Origin: Phycisphaerales bacterium
GTDB taxonomy: Bacteria; Planctomycetota; Phycisphaerae; Sedimentisphaerales; Anaerobacaceae
Length of the DNA stretch: 47,633 nucleotides
Reading direction: 5' to 3'
Assembly (NCBI GenBank): GCA_020343675.1
Contig: CP070806.1
Span: forward strand, 1 to 47,633
Made by a program: the position numbers and the translations under genes. Numbering within the stretch: position 1 is the stretch's first letter; the number at the start of each line of letters is the position of its first letter. Shown here in pieces: positions 1 to 7,959 of this stretch. The notes beneath the pieces were generated by a model, which was given only the letters and a program-made list of their open reading frames with translations, had not been told where the DNA came from and did no database searches.

Positions 1-2
1 AG

Positions 3-1094
3 GCGGAGGCTCTCGATCTGGACTTCTCAGAGCCGGAAACACCGGAGATGGAGGTCCCGGAAGCGGAAGTTCCGGAGATGGAGATTCCGGAAGCAGAAGC
101 CCCGGAGATGGAGATTCCGGAAGCGGAGATTCCAGAGCCCGAAGCGGAGATCCCTTCGCCGGAAGCCGAGCTTTCCGAGCCGGAAGAGGCGGCGCCCGAG
201 CTTGAAGAGGATGCGTTTTCGGTGGTCGAGCCTGAGGAATCTGCAGAGCCTGCGGCCGATACCGATGAAATCCTTCTGGCTCCGGAAACAGGCACTCCGG
301 CTGCGTCGAGCGATCTGACCGACGCGGATACGGCCCTGACCGGGCTGGGGACGAGTGTCCTTGGCGAGACGGACCAGGACTACGATGTGACTGAAGACAC
401 GATGGCTGAGACGGCGATTCCGGCCGGGACCGCGGGCACAACGCCCGAAGTACCCCTGGCAGAAATCGAAGAGGACGTCAACTTAGACAGCTTCGGCAGC
501 GGGTCGGGGCTACTGGACCTTTCACTGCAGGCGGATGACACTTCGTTGGGCGGTATTCTGGATGAGATATATACAGCCGAGGGCGAGGGCCAGGAACCTG
601 CCGAGGCCGAAGCCGAAGCGGAAGGCGATGAAGCGGCGATAGGGGCCATTGAGCCGGAAGAGATGGTCTCCGATGAAGAGCTTGTCGCTTCGCAGCCGGC
701 GCCGGAAGCGGTGGCGTTGGCAGCACCCGTTATTGAGACCGCCCCTGATGCGCAGAGTAACACGTTTGGAGTACTGCTTTTTCTGCCGCTGGTCGTCGTC
801 GTTTATACGACCGTGGTAGCTGTGGCGGGTCTGCGCGGGGTGATGCCCTCGATTCTGTCATCGGTCCAGAGCTTCATCTGGTACATCATGGGTGGCGCTG
901 CCGGGCTGGCGCTGGTCGTGACCGGTGCGGCCTTCCTGCTGACGGGAGAGCGACCCGCCAGGGCGGCGAAAGAGAAAAAGCCGAAGAAGCCCAAGAAAGT
1001 CAAAGAGCCGAAGGCCAAGAAGGTCAAAGAGCCCAAGAAGCCGAAAGAGCCCAAGAAGCCCAAGAAGCCTAAGAAGCCCAAGAAGAGCAAATAG
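3..1094 (+). CDS. Acidic-repeat membrane protein with lysine-rich tail (5' partial)
   Basis: The frame is open to the left edge, so the true start lies outside the window. I do not recognise a family. The visible protein begins with a very acidic Glu/Pro region containing three 10-residue repeats of the type MEIPEAEIPE, followed by a long Asp/Glu/Ala-rich, probably disordered stretch. In the last third there are two hydrophobic segments (one starting TFGVLLFLPLVVVV, one around IMGGAAGLALVVTGAAFLL) that look like membrane helices. The last 40 residues or so are almost only Lys and Pro (KKPKKPK-type repeats). The layout acidic, two helices, basic tail suggests a membrane-anchored protein with oppositely charged ends. 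A membrane location is well supported; function is unknown. It converges on dapB. Confidence 0.75.
   Translation, partial: AEALDLDFSEPETPEMEVPEAEVPEMEIPEAEAPEMEIPEAEIPEPEAEIPSPEAELSEPEEAAPELEEDAFSVVEPEESAEPAADTDEILLAPETGTPAASSDLTDADTALTGLGTSVLGETDQDYDVTEDTMAETAIPAGTAGTTPEVPLAEIEEDVNLDSFGSGSGLLDLSLQADDTSLGGILDEIYTAEGEGQEPAEAEAEAEGDEAAIGAIEPEEMVSDEELVASQPAPEAVALAAPVIETAPDAQSNTFGVLLFLPLVVVVYTTVVAVAGLRGVMPSILSSVQSFIWYIMGGAAGLALVVTGAAFLLTGERPARAAKEKKPKKPKKVKEPKAKKVKEPKKPKEPKKPKKPKKPKKSK
48..137 (+). repeat. Three tandem 30-bp in-frame repeats
   Basis: Positions 48-77, 78-107 and 108-137 are three adjacent 30-bp units, each beginning ATGGAG and encoding MEVPEAEVPE, MEIPEAEAPE and MEIPEAEIPE. Third-position changes separate the copies. 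They lie inside the acidic part of the membrane protein, and copy number could vary between strains. Confidence 0.85.
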
Positions 1095-1126
1095 GCCCGG
1101 GCGACTGACGTTTGTCGGGGCGTTTT
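1095..1126 (+). terminator. Possible terminator after the acidic-repeat gene
   Basis: Directly after the stop codon, CGAC at 1102-1105 can pair with GTCG at 1114-1117, and GCCC at 1095-1098 with GGGC at 1118-1121 across a three-base bulge. A run of four T follows at 1123-1126. The stem is imperfect and the T run short, so this is only a candidate. It sits between two converging genes. Confidence 0.35.
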
Positions 1127-1127
1127 C

Positions 1128-1931
1128 TCAACCCTGCCGGCCCAGAACATCGGCCATAGAATACAGGCCTGGCTCTTTTCCGACGAGCCATTCTGCTGCT
1201 CGCAATGCACCCCGCGCGAATGTATCTCTGTTGCTGGCGGTGTGATTGAGCGTGACCGTCTCGCCGGGCGTTCCAAAGATGACCGAATGAACGCCGGTGA
1301 TATCGCCGGCCCGAACCGCATGCATGCCGATGGTGCCCTTTTGCCGAAGGGCGTCTTTTCCGGATCTGCCATGCGTGAGGGCTTCCGGAAAGTCCAGGCC
1401 CGCCGACGTGCAGATATTCTCAGCCAGCGTAAGGGCGCTGCCACTGGGAGCATCCTTTTTGAAGCGATGGTGCTGCTCGACGATCTCGATGTCGTAGTCG
1501 GGGCCGAGAGCCGAAGCGACCTTCCCGACCAGCCAGAACAGAACGTTCATCCCCACGCTCATGTTGGTGGCGTAGAGAACGGGGATTTTGCCGGAGGCGG
1601 TTTTCATTTGCGCTCGCTGGGCGTCGCTGAGGCCGGTCGTGCCCGAGACCAGGGCAACGCCGTTCTTGAGGCAATAATCGATGGTTTCTTCGAAAGCTTC
1701 GGGTTGTGAGAAGTCGATTGCGACGTCGGCGGCGCCGGTGGGATATGTGTGGGTCAGGACAACATCGATGGGCTTCGACCCGGCTGCGAGCCCGGCATCT
1801 TTGCCCATGTCCGGGTGCCCCAGCCTCTCGATAGCCGCACCGATCTCGAACTGGTCCGACTCGATGGCCAAAGCCAAAATACGCCGGCCCACGCGGCCTC
1901 CCGCACCGATAATCACTAGTCCAATTCCCAT
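1128..1931 (-). CDS. dapB: 4-hydroxy-tetrahydrodipicolinate reductase
   Basis: DapB reduces 4-hydroxy-tetrahydrodipicolinate with NAD(P)H in the diaminopimelate/lysine pathway of the cytoplasm. The 267-residue product has the usual length. Residues 9-15 form the dinucleotide-binding glycine motif GAGGRVG. The family signature EQHHRFKKDAPSGSA at about 152-166 supplies the catalytic His pair (154/155), the substrate-binding Lys and the PSGSA loop. The start ATG is preceded by GGAG about nine bases upstream. No other lysine gene is in the window; dapB stands alone on the minus strand facing the upstream membrane protein. The call is secure. Confidence 0.97.
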   Translation of the reverse strand: MGIGLVIIGAGGRVGRRILALAIESDQFEIGAAIERLGHPDMGKDAGLAAGSKPIDVVLTHTYPTGAADVAIDFSQPEAFEETIDYCLKNGVALVSGTTGLSDAQRAQMKTASGKIPVLYATNMSVGMNVLFWLVGKVASALGPDYDIEIVEQHHRFKKDAPSGSALTLAENICTSAGLDFPEALTHGRSGKDALRQKGTIGMHAVRAGDITGVHSVIFGTPGETVTLNHTASNRDTFARGALRAAEWLVGKEPGLYSMADVLGRQG

Positions 1932-2003
1932 TCTGCAGAGCTCCTATTTGCGGCTAACCGTCGAAATATAACCGCCGGACCCCGGAATTGCAAAAAATTT
2001 CTG

Positions 2004-2031
2004 TTGAAATAGTTGGCTCCATGACTACAAT
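2004..2031 (+). promoter_or_regulatory. Sigma-70-type promoter for rpmE
   Basis: TTGAAA at 2004-2009 and TACAAT at 2026-2031 are separated by 16 bp. They lie about 30 bp before the rpmE start and are oriented towards it. Both boxes match the consensus in five of six positions. Confidence 0.6.
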
Positions 2032-2061
2032 CACTGGTTTAGGTATTTCGGAGCATTAGCT

Positions 2062-2322
2062 ATGAAGAAAGACATACATCCAAAATACGAAAAAGTGGTG
2101 ATTCATTGCGGCTGCGGCAGCACGTTCGAGACGCGCAGCACGGCCAAGGAAATCCATGCGGAAATATGCTCGATGTGCCATCCGTTCTATACGGGCAAGC
2201 AGAAGTATGTGGATACTGCAGGGCGGATAGAACGGTTCCAGAAGAAGTACGGCACGAGCTACGCCAAAGGGGCTGCACCGGGCAAGAGTGCGCCCGCTGC
2301 CGATTCCAAACAGAGCACGTAA
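2062..2322 (+). CDS. rpmE: Ribosomal protein L31, zinc-binding form
   Basis: L31 is a small protein of the large ribosomal subunit near the central protuberance. The 86-residue product starts [11 protein letters not shown], a typical L31 opening, and carries Cys residues in CGCG (about 16-19) and [24 protein letters not shown]. These mark the zinc-binding (C+) L31 type with the conserved HPFYTGKQ segment. The C-terminal 20 residues ([16 protein letters not shown]) are a low-complexity extension. A GGAG sits about eight bases before the ATG and a promoter lies just upstream. prfA follows, as in many bacteria where rpmE and prfA are neighbours. Presence of the C+ form only implies zinc dependence. 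Confidence 0.96.
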   Translation: MKKDIHPKYEKVVIHCGCGSTFETRSTAKEIHAEICSMCHPFYTGKQKYVDTAGRIERFQKKYGTSYAKGAAPGKSAPAADSKQST

Positions 2323-2375
2323 GACCCACGGTAAGAGCCTGTTTTTCAAGCTGAGCTTTGCGCTCCCATCCTGCC

Positions 2376-2397
2376 AAGCGCCGGGTGGGGGCTTTTT
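2376..2397 (+). terminator. Weak candidate terminator between rpmE and prfA
   Basis: AAGC at 2376-2379 pairs with GCTT at 2391-2394, and after one mismatch CC at 2381-2382 pairs with GG at 2388-2389. A T run covers 2393-2397. The stem is short; partial read-through into prfA is likely if it acts at all. Confidence 0.3.
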
Positions 2398-2451
2398 GTT
2401 GTTCTGGTTGGAGGCGCACGGATCGTTTCGGACGCCAAGCGGATTTTGTTT

Positions 2452-3540
2452 ATGGCAGAACAACAGGATAATTTGACGGCGAAACTCGATCAAATCGAGG
2501 CGCGCTACAGCGAGATAGAAAAGCAAATCGCCGAGCCGGATGTTGCCTGCGATTCAGTCAGGCTCGTGGCCTTGTCCAAAGAGCAGGGCAAACTCAAAAC
2601 GATTGTCACGACGTATCGCCGGTACAAGAAACTCCAGGCCGATATCGGGCAGGCTGAGCAGATATTGGCTGATGAGGCTGCGGATGATGATTTCAAAGCC
2701 TTAGCCCAGGAAGAAATCCAGCAGCTTGACGGCAAGAAGACCGCTTTGCTGGAGCAGATCACGCACAGCATGGTCATGAGCGATGATATGGATATCGATG
2801 CCGTCATCATAGAGATCAGAGCGGGCACCGGCGGTGAAGAAGCCGCGCTGTTCGCTCGCGATTTGTACACCATGTACACGAGATACGCCGAGACGCGAAA
2901 GTGGAAAGTTGAGCAGCTTGATTTCAGCGTCGCCGAGAAAGGCGGCTTTCGGGAGGTCATATTGAGCGTCAAAGGACCGGGTGTGTGGTCCGAATTAGGC
3001 TATGAAGGGGGAGGGCACCGTGTTCAGCGCGTTCCCCAGACCGAGTCCCAGGGCAGAATTCACACTTCGGCGGCGACCGTGGCCGTACTGCCTGAGCCGG
3101 AAGAGCTGGATATCCAAATCGCCCCCGATGACGTCATCGAACACGTCAGCAGGGCGAGTGGGCCCGGCGGACAGAACGTGAACAAGGTCAGCAGTGCGAT
3201 TCGACTCGAACATGTCCCAACTGGAATTACGGTCAATATGCAGGACGAGCAAAGTCAGCACAAGAATCGCGCCAAAGCCTGGCGGCTGCTCAAGAGCCGG
3301 GTGTACAACCATTTCCAGAGCCAGAAACGAGCCGAGCGCGACTCCCAGCGCAGGACCATGATCGGCTCAGGGGACCGGTCCCAGAAAGTCAGGACCTATA
3401 ACTTTCCTCAAAACCGTGTAACCGACCACCGAATCAACCTCTCGCTTTACAGCTTAGACAGAATCATGGCCGGCGATATGGATGAGCTGGTCGCGGCGTT
3501 GAAAGACTACGACATGCAGCAGAGACTGAAGAACCTCTAA
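2452..3540 (+). CDS. prfA: Peptide chain release factor 1
   Basis: RF1 reads UAA and UAG stop codons and triggers hydrolysis of peptidyl-tRNA. The 362-residue product has the full RF1 layout: an N-terminal coiled-coil domain, the tripeptide anticodon region in [14 protein letters not shown] (PQT at about 195-197, where many RF1 proteins have PAT or PVT), and the catalytic GGQ at 239-241 inside [12 protein letters not shown] start at the ATG at 2452; a TTG six bases upstream is also in frame but less likely. A GGA lies eight to ten bases before the ATG. The usual partner prmC (GGQ methyltransferase) is not next to it; a P-loop fusion gene follows instead. Confidence 0.97.
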   Translation: MAEQQDNLTAKLDQIEARYSEIEKQIAEPDVACDSVRLVALSKEQGKLKTIVTTYRRYKKLQADIGQAEQILADEAADDDFKALAQEEIQQLDGKKTALLEQITHSMVMSDDMDIDAVIIEIRAGTGGEEAALFARDLYTMYTRYAETRKWKVEQLDFSVAEKGGFREVILSVKGPGVWSELGYEGGGHRVQRVPQTESQGRIHTSAATVAVLPEPEELDIQIAPDDVIEHVSRASGPGGQNVNKVSSAIRLEHVPTGITVNMQDEQSQHKNRAKAWRLLKSRVYNHFQSQKRAERDSQRRTMIGSGDRSQKVRTYNFPQNRVTDHRINLSLYSLDRIMAGDMDELVAALKDYDMQQRLKNL

Positions 3541-3599
3541 GCTGCCGCGTGCGTCCCGAGTCAAATACGAGATACGAATCATGGAGTACGGGAGACCAG

Positions 3600-4730
3600 A
3601 TGATAGTCGTCGTTACCGGCATGGTCGGCATTGACAAGAAGAGCTACCTTGAACAGGCCTGTCAACGTGCCGCCGCCAGAGACAAAGAGGTTCTGCTGTG
3701 CAACGTCGGCGACCGGATGTATGCCGAGGCCCCCGATATTCCGCCCGGCAAGATTCTGGACATCCCGATGAAAAGGCTCAGCTCGCTTCGCCGAAGCATC
3801 TTCAAGGATATCATTGCGAAGGCGCAGAAAGTCCCCAATTTGATCGTCAATACCCATGCCACCTTCCGCTGGCGGCATGGCCTGTTTCCCGCGGTGGACT
3901 TCGACCAAATGCGTCAGCTCAACGCGGACATGTATATCTGCCTGATAGACGGCGTCGTAGCTCTTCACGCGCGGCTTGTCGAAGAGCATAGCGTCGAACA
4001 CAGTCTGAAGGACCTGATTGTCTGGCGGGAAGAAGAAATCATCGGCACGGAAATGCTGTGCAAAGGGATCAATGAGAACATTCCGTTTTATTGCCTTGCC
4101 CGCGGCGGCGAAGAGCAGACGATGGAAATGTTTTGCCGGCTTGTTTTCGAGACGCCGATGAAAAAGGCGTATCTGAGCTTTCCCATGACCGCCGTGAGCG
4201 ACATGGAGAACGTTCAAAAGGAGATTAACGAATTCAGGAGGCTGATGAAGCGGTGGTTCATTTGTTTTGACCCCGGTGATCTGGAAGAAGCCTATCTGCC
4301 GCAAAAGGCCAGGCGAGCGGCTCAAGAAAGACTGGATTATGTCGAGCTCACAGCGCTGGGGCGCAAGGTCCGGCTGGGTTTAACCGACATCCTGCAGATC
4401 GAGCGGGATATTAACAGTCAGACGTACGCCCGTGATTTCATGCTGATCGACCAGTCCGAGATGATCGTCAGCCTCGTTCCGAGCCTGGACAATGGGCGGG
4501 CCGCCATATCCAGCGGCGTCGAACGGGAGCTTCAGCACGCCCACGAGGCGGCCAAGGACGTCTATGTCATCTGGACGGCAAAACAGAGTCCGTCGGTGTT
4601 TGTCACCCAGACCGCGACCAGGGTGTTCAGCCATGTGGCCGAGGCGGTGGATTTCTTCAAGAAGAGCAAGTATATCACAGAAAACCGGATGCCGAGCACC
4701 GAACATCAGGAAATGAAAAGTAGAAACTGA
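3600..4730 (+). CDS. P-loop kinase-like / nucleoside deoxyribosyltransferase-like fusion protein
   Basis: A 376-residue two-part protein. Residues 1-180 resemble small P-loop nucleotide kinases of the archaeal adenylate kinase type: a beta strand MIVVVTG leads into GMVGIDKKS (7-15), where the family has GxPGxGKTT. The last loop Gly is Asp and the Mg-binding Thr is Lys, so catalysis is doubtful. Residues 188-345 resemble nucleoside 2-deoxyribosyltransferases: KKAYLSFPMT at the start, DQSEMIVSLVP at 284-294, and SSGVERELQHA at 304-314, placing a Glu where the family keeps its nucleophile. I start at the ATG with GGAG five bases upstream; an in-frame GTG at 3549 lacks such a site. deoC follows after five bases, which links the gene to deoxyribose metabolism. 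Domain calls are by eye; exact activity is unknown. Confidence 0.6.
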   Translation: MIVVVTGMVGIDKKSYLEQACQRAAARDKEVLLCNVGDRMYAEAPDIPPGKILDIPMKRLSSLRRSIFKDIIAKAQKVPNLIVNTHATFRWRHGLFPAVDFDQMRQLNADMYICLIDGVVALHARLVEEHSVEHSLKDLIVWREEEIIGTEMLCKGINENIPFYCLARGGEEQTMEMFCRLVFETPMKKAYLSFPMTAVSDMENVQKEINEFRRLMKRWFICFDPGDLEEAYLPQKARRAAQERLDYVELTALGRKVRLGLTDILQIERDINSQTYARDFMLIDQSEMIVSLVPSLDNGRAAISSGVERELQHAHEAAKDVYVIWTAKQSPSVFVTQTATRVFSHVAEAVDFFKKSKYITENRMPSTEHQEMKSRN

Positions 4731-4735
4731 GAATC

Positions 4736-5440
4736 ATGGCTGACATTGAGTGCAAGATTTCGGACAAGGAGCTGGCCGCCTGCATCGACCACACCTTGCT
4801 CAATGCCACGGCGACGAAGGAGCAGGTCGTACAGCTCTGCCGGGATGCGCAGACCTGCGGATTTCATACCGTCTGCGTGAACGGACGCTGGGTAGCCCTG
4901 GCAGCCGAGCTGCTGGCGGGCTCGAAAGTCTGCGTCGCAGGCGTGGTCAGTTTGCCGCTCGGCGCCGATTCGACCAGGGTCAAAGTCGTCCAGGCAAAGG
5001 AAGCCGTGTTTTCCGGGGCCGGCGAAATCGACATGGTTGCCGATCTGGCGGCGATCATCGAGGGGGATTCGAAGTATCTGTGCAAACAACTGATGGCGGT
5101 GCTGAAGGTTTGCCGCGAAATGAAGCCGGCCGTGATTCTGAAGGTCATCATCGAATCGGCGGCGCTGACGGCCGACCAGAAGATATTTGCCTGTCGAACC
5201 GCGCAGCAGGTCGGCGTCGATTTCATAAAGACCAGCACCGGCCTGCATCCGGCCGGCGGCGCCACCGTCGAAGATGTAAAAATGATCAAGGAGACAGCGC
5301 CGAACTGCAAGATAAAGGCTGCCGGAGGGATAAAAACTGCGACCCGGGCTCTGGAGATGTTGGCGGCAGGGGCCCAGAGGATAGGGACTTCTTCCGGTGT
5401 CAAGATCATCAATGAGTTCAGGACAGGGGGAATGCAGTGA
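4736..5440 (+). CDS. deoC: Deoxyribose-phosphate aldolase
   Basis: DeoC cleaves 2-deoxyribose 5-phosphate to glyceraldehyde 3-phosphate and acetaldehyde, the last step of deoxynucleoside catabolism. The 234-residue TIM-barrel protein shows IDHTLL at 17-22, EIDMV at about 97-101, the Schiff-base Lys165 in DFIKTSTG, and Lys194 in KAAGGIK, all expected for an active class I aldolase. The ATG comes five bases after the preceding fusion gene, and the stop overlaps the GTG of pabB by four bases, so all three are probably co-transcribed. No phosphopentomutase or nucleoside phosphorylase gene is nearby; the deoxyribosyltransferase-like neighbour may be the upstream partner (inference). Confidence 0.96.
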   Translation: MADIECKISDKELAACIDHTLLNATATKEQVVQLCRDAQTCGFHTVCVNGRWVALAAELLAGSKVCVAGVVSLPLGADSTRVKVVQAKEAVFSGAGEIDMVADLAAIIEGDSKYLCKQLMAVLKVCREMKPAVILKVIIESAALTADQKIFACRTAQQVGVDFIKTSTGLHPAGGATVEDVKMIKETAPNCKIKAAGGIKTATRALEMLAAGAQRIGTSSGVKIINEFRTGGMQ

Positions 5441-6942
5441 CAGCGGCGGCGTTCGTCAAATCGGGCAGGAGTATCCCCTGCAAACTGCATCACAGAAGGA
5501 TTCGCGTATCGACGGGTCTGCCGGCTCTGAGCGAGCTCTTTGCCCGGCTGAGCTCCGCATCGATTCTCGGCGGCAACGTCGCCGGGACAGATACGGGCGG
5601 ATTCAGCTACTGGGCCGCCTACCCGAAGGACGTATTCGAATTCAAGGCCGGACAAACAGAGCCTTTTGAGAAGCTGCACGGGATTCTGTCCAAGTACAGA
5701 ATTGAAGATGGCGGACGGTCTGGGGCCGGATTGCCCGGACGGGGGATCTTTTGCGGCGGCTGGATAGGGTATTTTGGCTATGAGCTTGGCAGATACATTG
5801 AGAAGCTGCCGGTTACGGCGGTCGATGATATCCGGACTCCGCTGATCCGGCTGTGTTTCTATGACCGGCTCATCGCTTATGACCATATCACGGGAGATTT
5901 CTGGTTGTTCGCTCTCGAGCTTCGCGGCGAGGCCGAGAGACCCCGGGATAAACTCGCGGCCCTGGAGCGCCTTCTGAATAAATCTCAAGATGTCCACATC
6001 CCGCCCCCTTTGCCTGTCGAGCTAAGCGACATCGATTTTTCCCCACTACGGTGCAATATGACCAGAGAAGATTATCTCAGTACCGTCCGGCGAATTAGGC
6101 GGTACATCTTCGACGGCGACGTTTACCAGATCAATTTCTCGCAACGGTTCGAGTGCGAGTACGACGCGCGGCCGATAGATCTCTATCACTGGCAGAATAC
6201 GTACAATCCGAGCGGATATGCAGCGTATATTGATGGCGGCGATTTTCATATCGTCAGTGCATCGCCCGAGATGTTCATCAAGGTTACGGACGGCACCATC
6301 CAGACGAAGCCGATAAAAGGGACCCGGCCTCGAATCAACGAGACGACTGAGGCGGGTTTGCAGCCAGAGCAAGTCAACGCCGAAAACGCCAATGAACTAC
6401 TCGGCAGTGCCAAGGAACAGGCCGAGCTGAATATGATTGTTGACCTGGAACGCAACGATGTGGCCAGAGTCTGTGTCCCCGGAACGAGGCACCTCGTCCA
6501 GCCAAGGACCATCGAGACATACCCCACGGTCTTTCATGCGGTGGCGACTGTCGCCGGGCGGCTTCGCCAAGACGTTACTTTTTGCGAGGTTCTCAAGGCG
6601 ATGTTCCCGGGCGGCTCCATTACCGGCGCTCCGAAAATCCGCTCGATGGAAATCATCGATGAAACCGAACCCACGGCAAGGGGCGTCTATACGGGCAGTA
6701 TCGGTTTTATCGGGATCGATGGCAGCGTGTGCTTGAATATCGCCATACGAACGATTATTATCAGGGGCCGAAAGGCGTTTGTGCAGACAGGCGGCGGTAT
6801 CGTTGCAGACTCCGATCCGGAAGCTGAATGGCAGGAAACCATCACCAAAGCAAGAGCGTTGATCGCAGGAATAAAAGCAACATGGTATCAGGATGGTGAA
6901 CATAGAAAAGGTAAACTCGAAGCACTGGATCTTAAGCTCTAA
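5437..6942 (+). CDS. pabB: Aminodeoxychorismate synthase component I
   Basis: PabB converts chorismate and ammonia to 4-amino-4-deoxychorismate for folate synthesis. The 501-residue protein contains the chorismate-binding core: TKPIKGTRPR (Lys294 in PIKGT, the Lys that separates PabB from anthranilate synthase TrpE, which has Ala), ELNMIVDLERNDVARVC, PGGSITGAPKIRSMEIIDE, and QTGGGIVADSDPEAEWQET near the end. The start is a GTG overlapping the deoC stop as GTGA, with a GGGGG-type site just before it. The aminotransferase-fold lyase pabC follows 110 bases later, supporting a folate role. A glutaminase subunit (pabA) is not in the window. Confidence 0.93.
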   Translation: MTAAAFVKSGRSIPCKLHHRRIRVSTGLPALSELFARLSSASILGGNVAGTDTGGFSYWAAYPKDVFEFKAGQTEPFEKLHGILSKYRIEDGGRSGAGLPGRGIFCGGWIGYFGYELGRYIEKLPVTAVDDIRTPLIRLCFYDRLIAYDHITGDFWLFALELRGEAERPRDKLAALERLLNKSQDVHIPPPLPVELSDIDFSPLRCNMTREDYLSTVRRIRRYIFDGDVYQINFSQRFECEYDARPIDLYHWQNTYNPSGYAAYIDGGDFHIVSASPEMFIKVTDGTIQTKPIKGTRPRINETTEAGLQPEQVNAENANELLGSAKEQAELNMIVDLERNDVARVCVPGTRHLVQPRTIETYPTVFHAVATVAGRLRQDVTFCEVLKAMFPGGSITGAPKIRSMEIIDETEPTARGVYTGSIGFIGIDGSVCLNIAIRTIIIRGRKAFVQTGGGIVADSDPEAEWQETITKARALIAGIKATWYQDGEHRKGKLEALDLKL

Positions 6943-6986
6943 ACAGTGTCAGAGTTCGAATTTCAAGCATTAGAACAGTCCTCTAT

Positions 6987-7041
6987 TTTGAATTTTGGCT
7001 ATTTGAATTTATTTCGGATTAAGAATTTAGGATTTCGGATT
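6987..7041. repeat. Degenerate 9-bp AT-rich repeats between pabB and pabC
   Basis: The interval holds two copies of TTTGAATTT (6987-6995, 7002-7010) and three of the related TTT(C/A)GGATT (7012-7020, 7026-7034, 7033-7041). The stretch is far richer in A+T than its surroundings and non-coding. It lies between two genes of one pathway. Its role is unknown; it may be a lineage-specific intergenic repeat. Confidence 0.7.
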
Positions 7042-7053
7042 TGCACAGGATAA

Positions 7054-7959
7054 ATGGCAGATAGAGTTTTCTTAAATGATCGATTGGTCGATATTGACAA
7101 GGCCTGCATATCTGTCACCGACAGTGGGTTCTTATATGGAGCCGGGCTTTTCGAGACGATGCGCAGCCACAATGGGGTGGTCTTTGCGCTGAGGGATCAC
7201 CTGGACCGGTTGTTCTACAGCGCCGAGAATCTGTCAATCAGTACCTCATACGACAGGGGATATATCACCGATGCTATTTACCAGGTGCTCAGCGCAAATG
7301 GACTAACCGATGCGCGTTTACGTTTGACACTCAGCAATGGACCGATGGCCGAATCTGAACAGCAGCGCAAACCGACGCTTTTGATTACCGGCACACCATT
7401 GCGCGTTTACCCGTCCGAGTATTATAAGAAAGGTGTGCTGGTTGTGCTCTGCCCGTTCAGACAGAACCCGAGCGAGCCGACGTTCGGCCACAAAACGACG
7501 AGCTATTTCTCGCGCATGATTGCACTGAATCTCGCCCATCAAAAAGGGGCGGCCGAGGCGCTCTGGTTCACGGTAGATAACCGGCTGGCCGAGGGATGTA
7601 TCAGCAACGTGTTCCTGGTCAAGGATTCGGTCCTGTACACGCCGCCTGTCAGAACGCCGGTCCTTGCAGGCGTAGCGAGAAAAACCGTTTGCCAGATTGC
7701 TGTGGCCGAGTCCATCGAGCTGGTCGACAAGGACCTTTTGATTGACGACGTGCTCGGCGCGGACGAGATCTTTCTGACGAACATGATCATGCAAGTCATA
7801 CCGGTAGTCAAAGTGGAAAAGCACACGGTTGGCGACGGCAACGTCGGGTCCATGGCGAAAAGGCTGAGAGAAAAGTTCGATGCGCTGATCGAGCAGGAGT
7901 GCCAAATCTCGAAAGAGCAAAAGAGAGCAGACGAATCGGAATCGCGGAACGGCAAATGA
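7054..7959 (+). CDS. pabC: Aminodeoxychorismate lyase (class IV aminotransferase fold)
   Basis: Class IV PLP enzymes include PabC, which releases pyruvate from aminodeoxychorismate to give p-aminobenzoate, and branched-chain or D-amino-acid aminotransferases. The 301-residue product shows the family layout: SDSGFLYGAGLFETMR-like N-terminus (DSGFLYGAGLFETM at 23-36), the PLP Lys147 in FGHKTTSYFSRM, EGCISNVFLV, and LTNMIMQVIPV near the C-terminus. Placement after pabB favours PabC over IlvE, though sequence alone does not exclude an aminotransferase. AGGA lies just before the ATG. The last 25 residues are charged and dispensable-looking. The stop overlaps the next start as ATGA. Confidence 0.85.
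   Translation: MADRVFLNDRLVDIDKACISVTDSGFLYGAGLFETMRSHNGVVFALRDHLDRLFYSAENLSISTSYDRGYITDAIYQVLSANGLTDARLRLTLSNGPMAESEQQRKPTLLITGTPLRVYPSEYYKKGVLVVLCPFRQNPSEPTFGHKTTSYFSRMIALNLAHQKGAAEALWFTVDNRLAEGCISNVFLVKDSVLYTPPVRTPVLAGVARKTVCQIAVAESIELVDKDLLIDDVLGADEIFLTNMIMQVIPVVKVEKHTVGDGNVGSMAKRLREKFDALIEQECQISKEQKRADESESRNGK

Noticed and set aside
803..1453. A 216-codon minus-strand frame overlapping the acidic-repeat gene and dapB
   Set aside because: It is antisense to the Lys-rich tail (giving Phe/Leu/Gly repeats) and runs in another frame through dapB; no ribosome site and no protein-like pattern beyond the mirror of the real genes.
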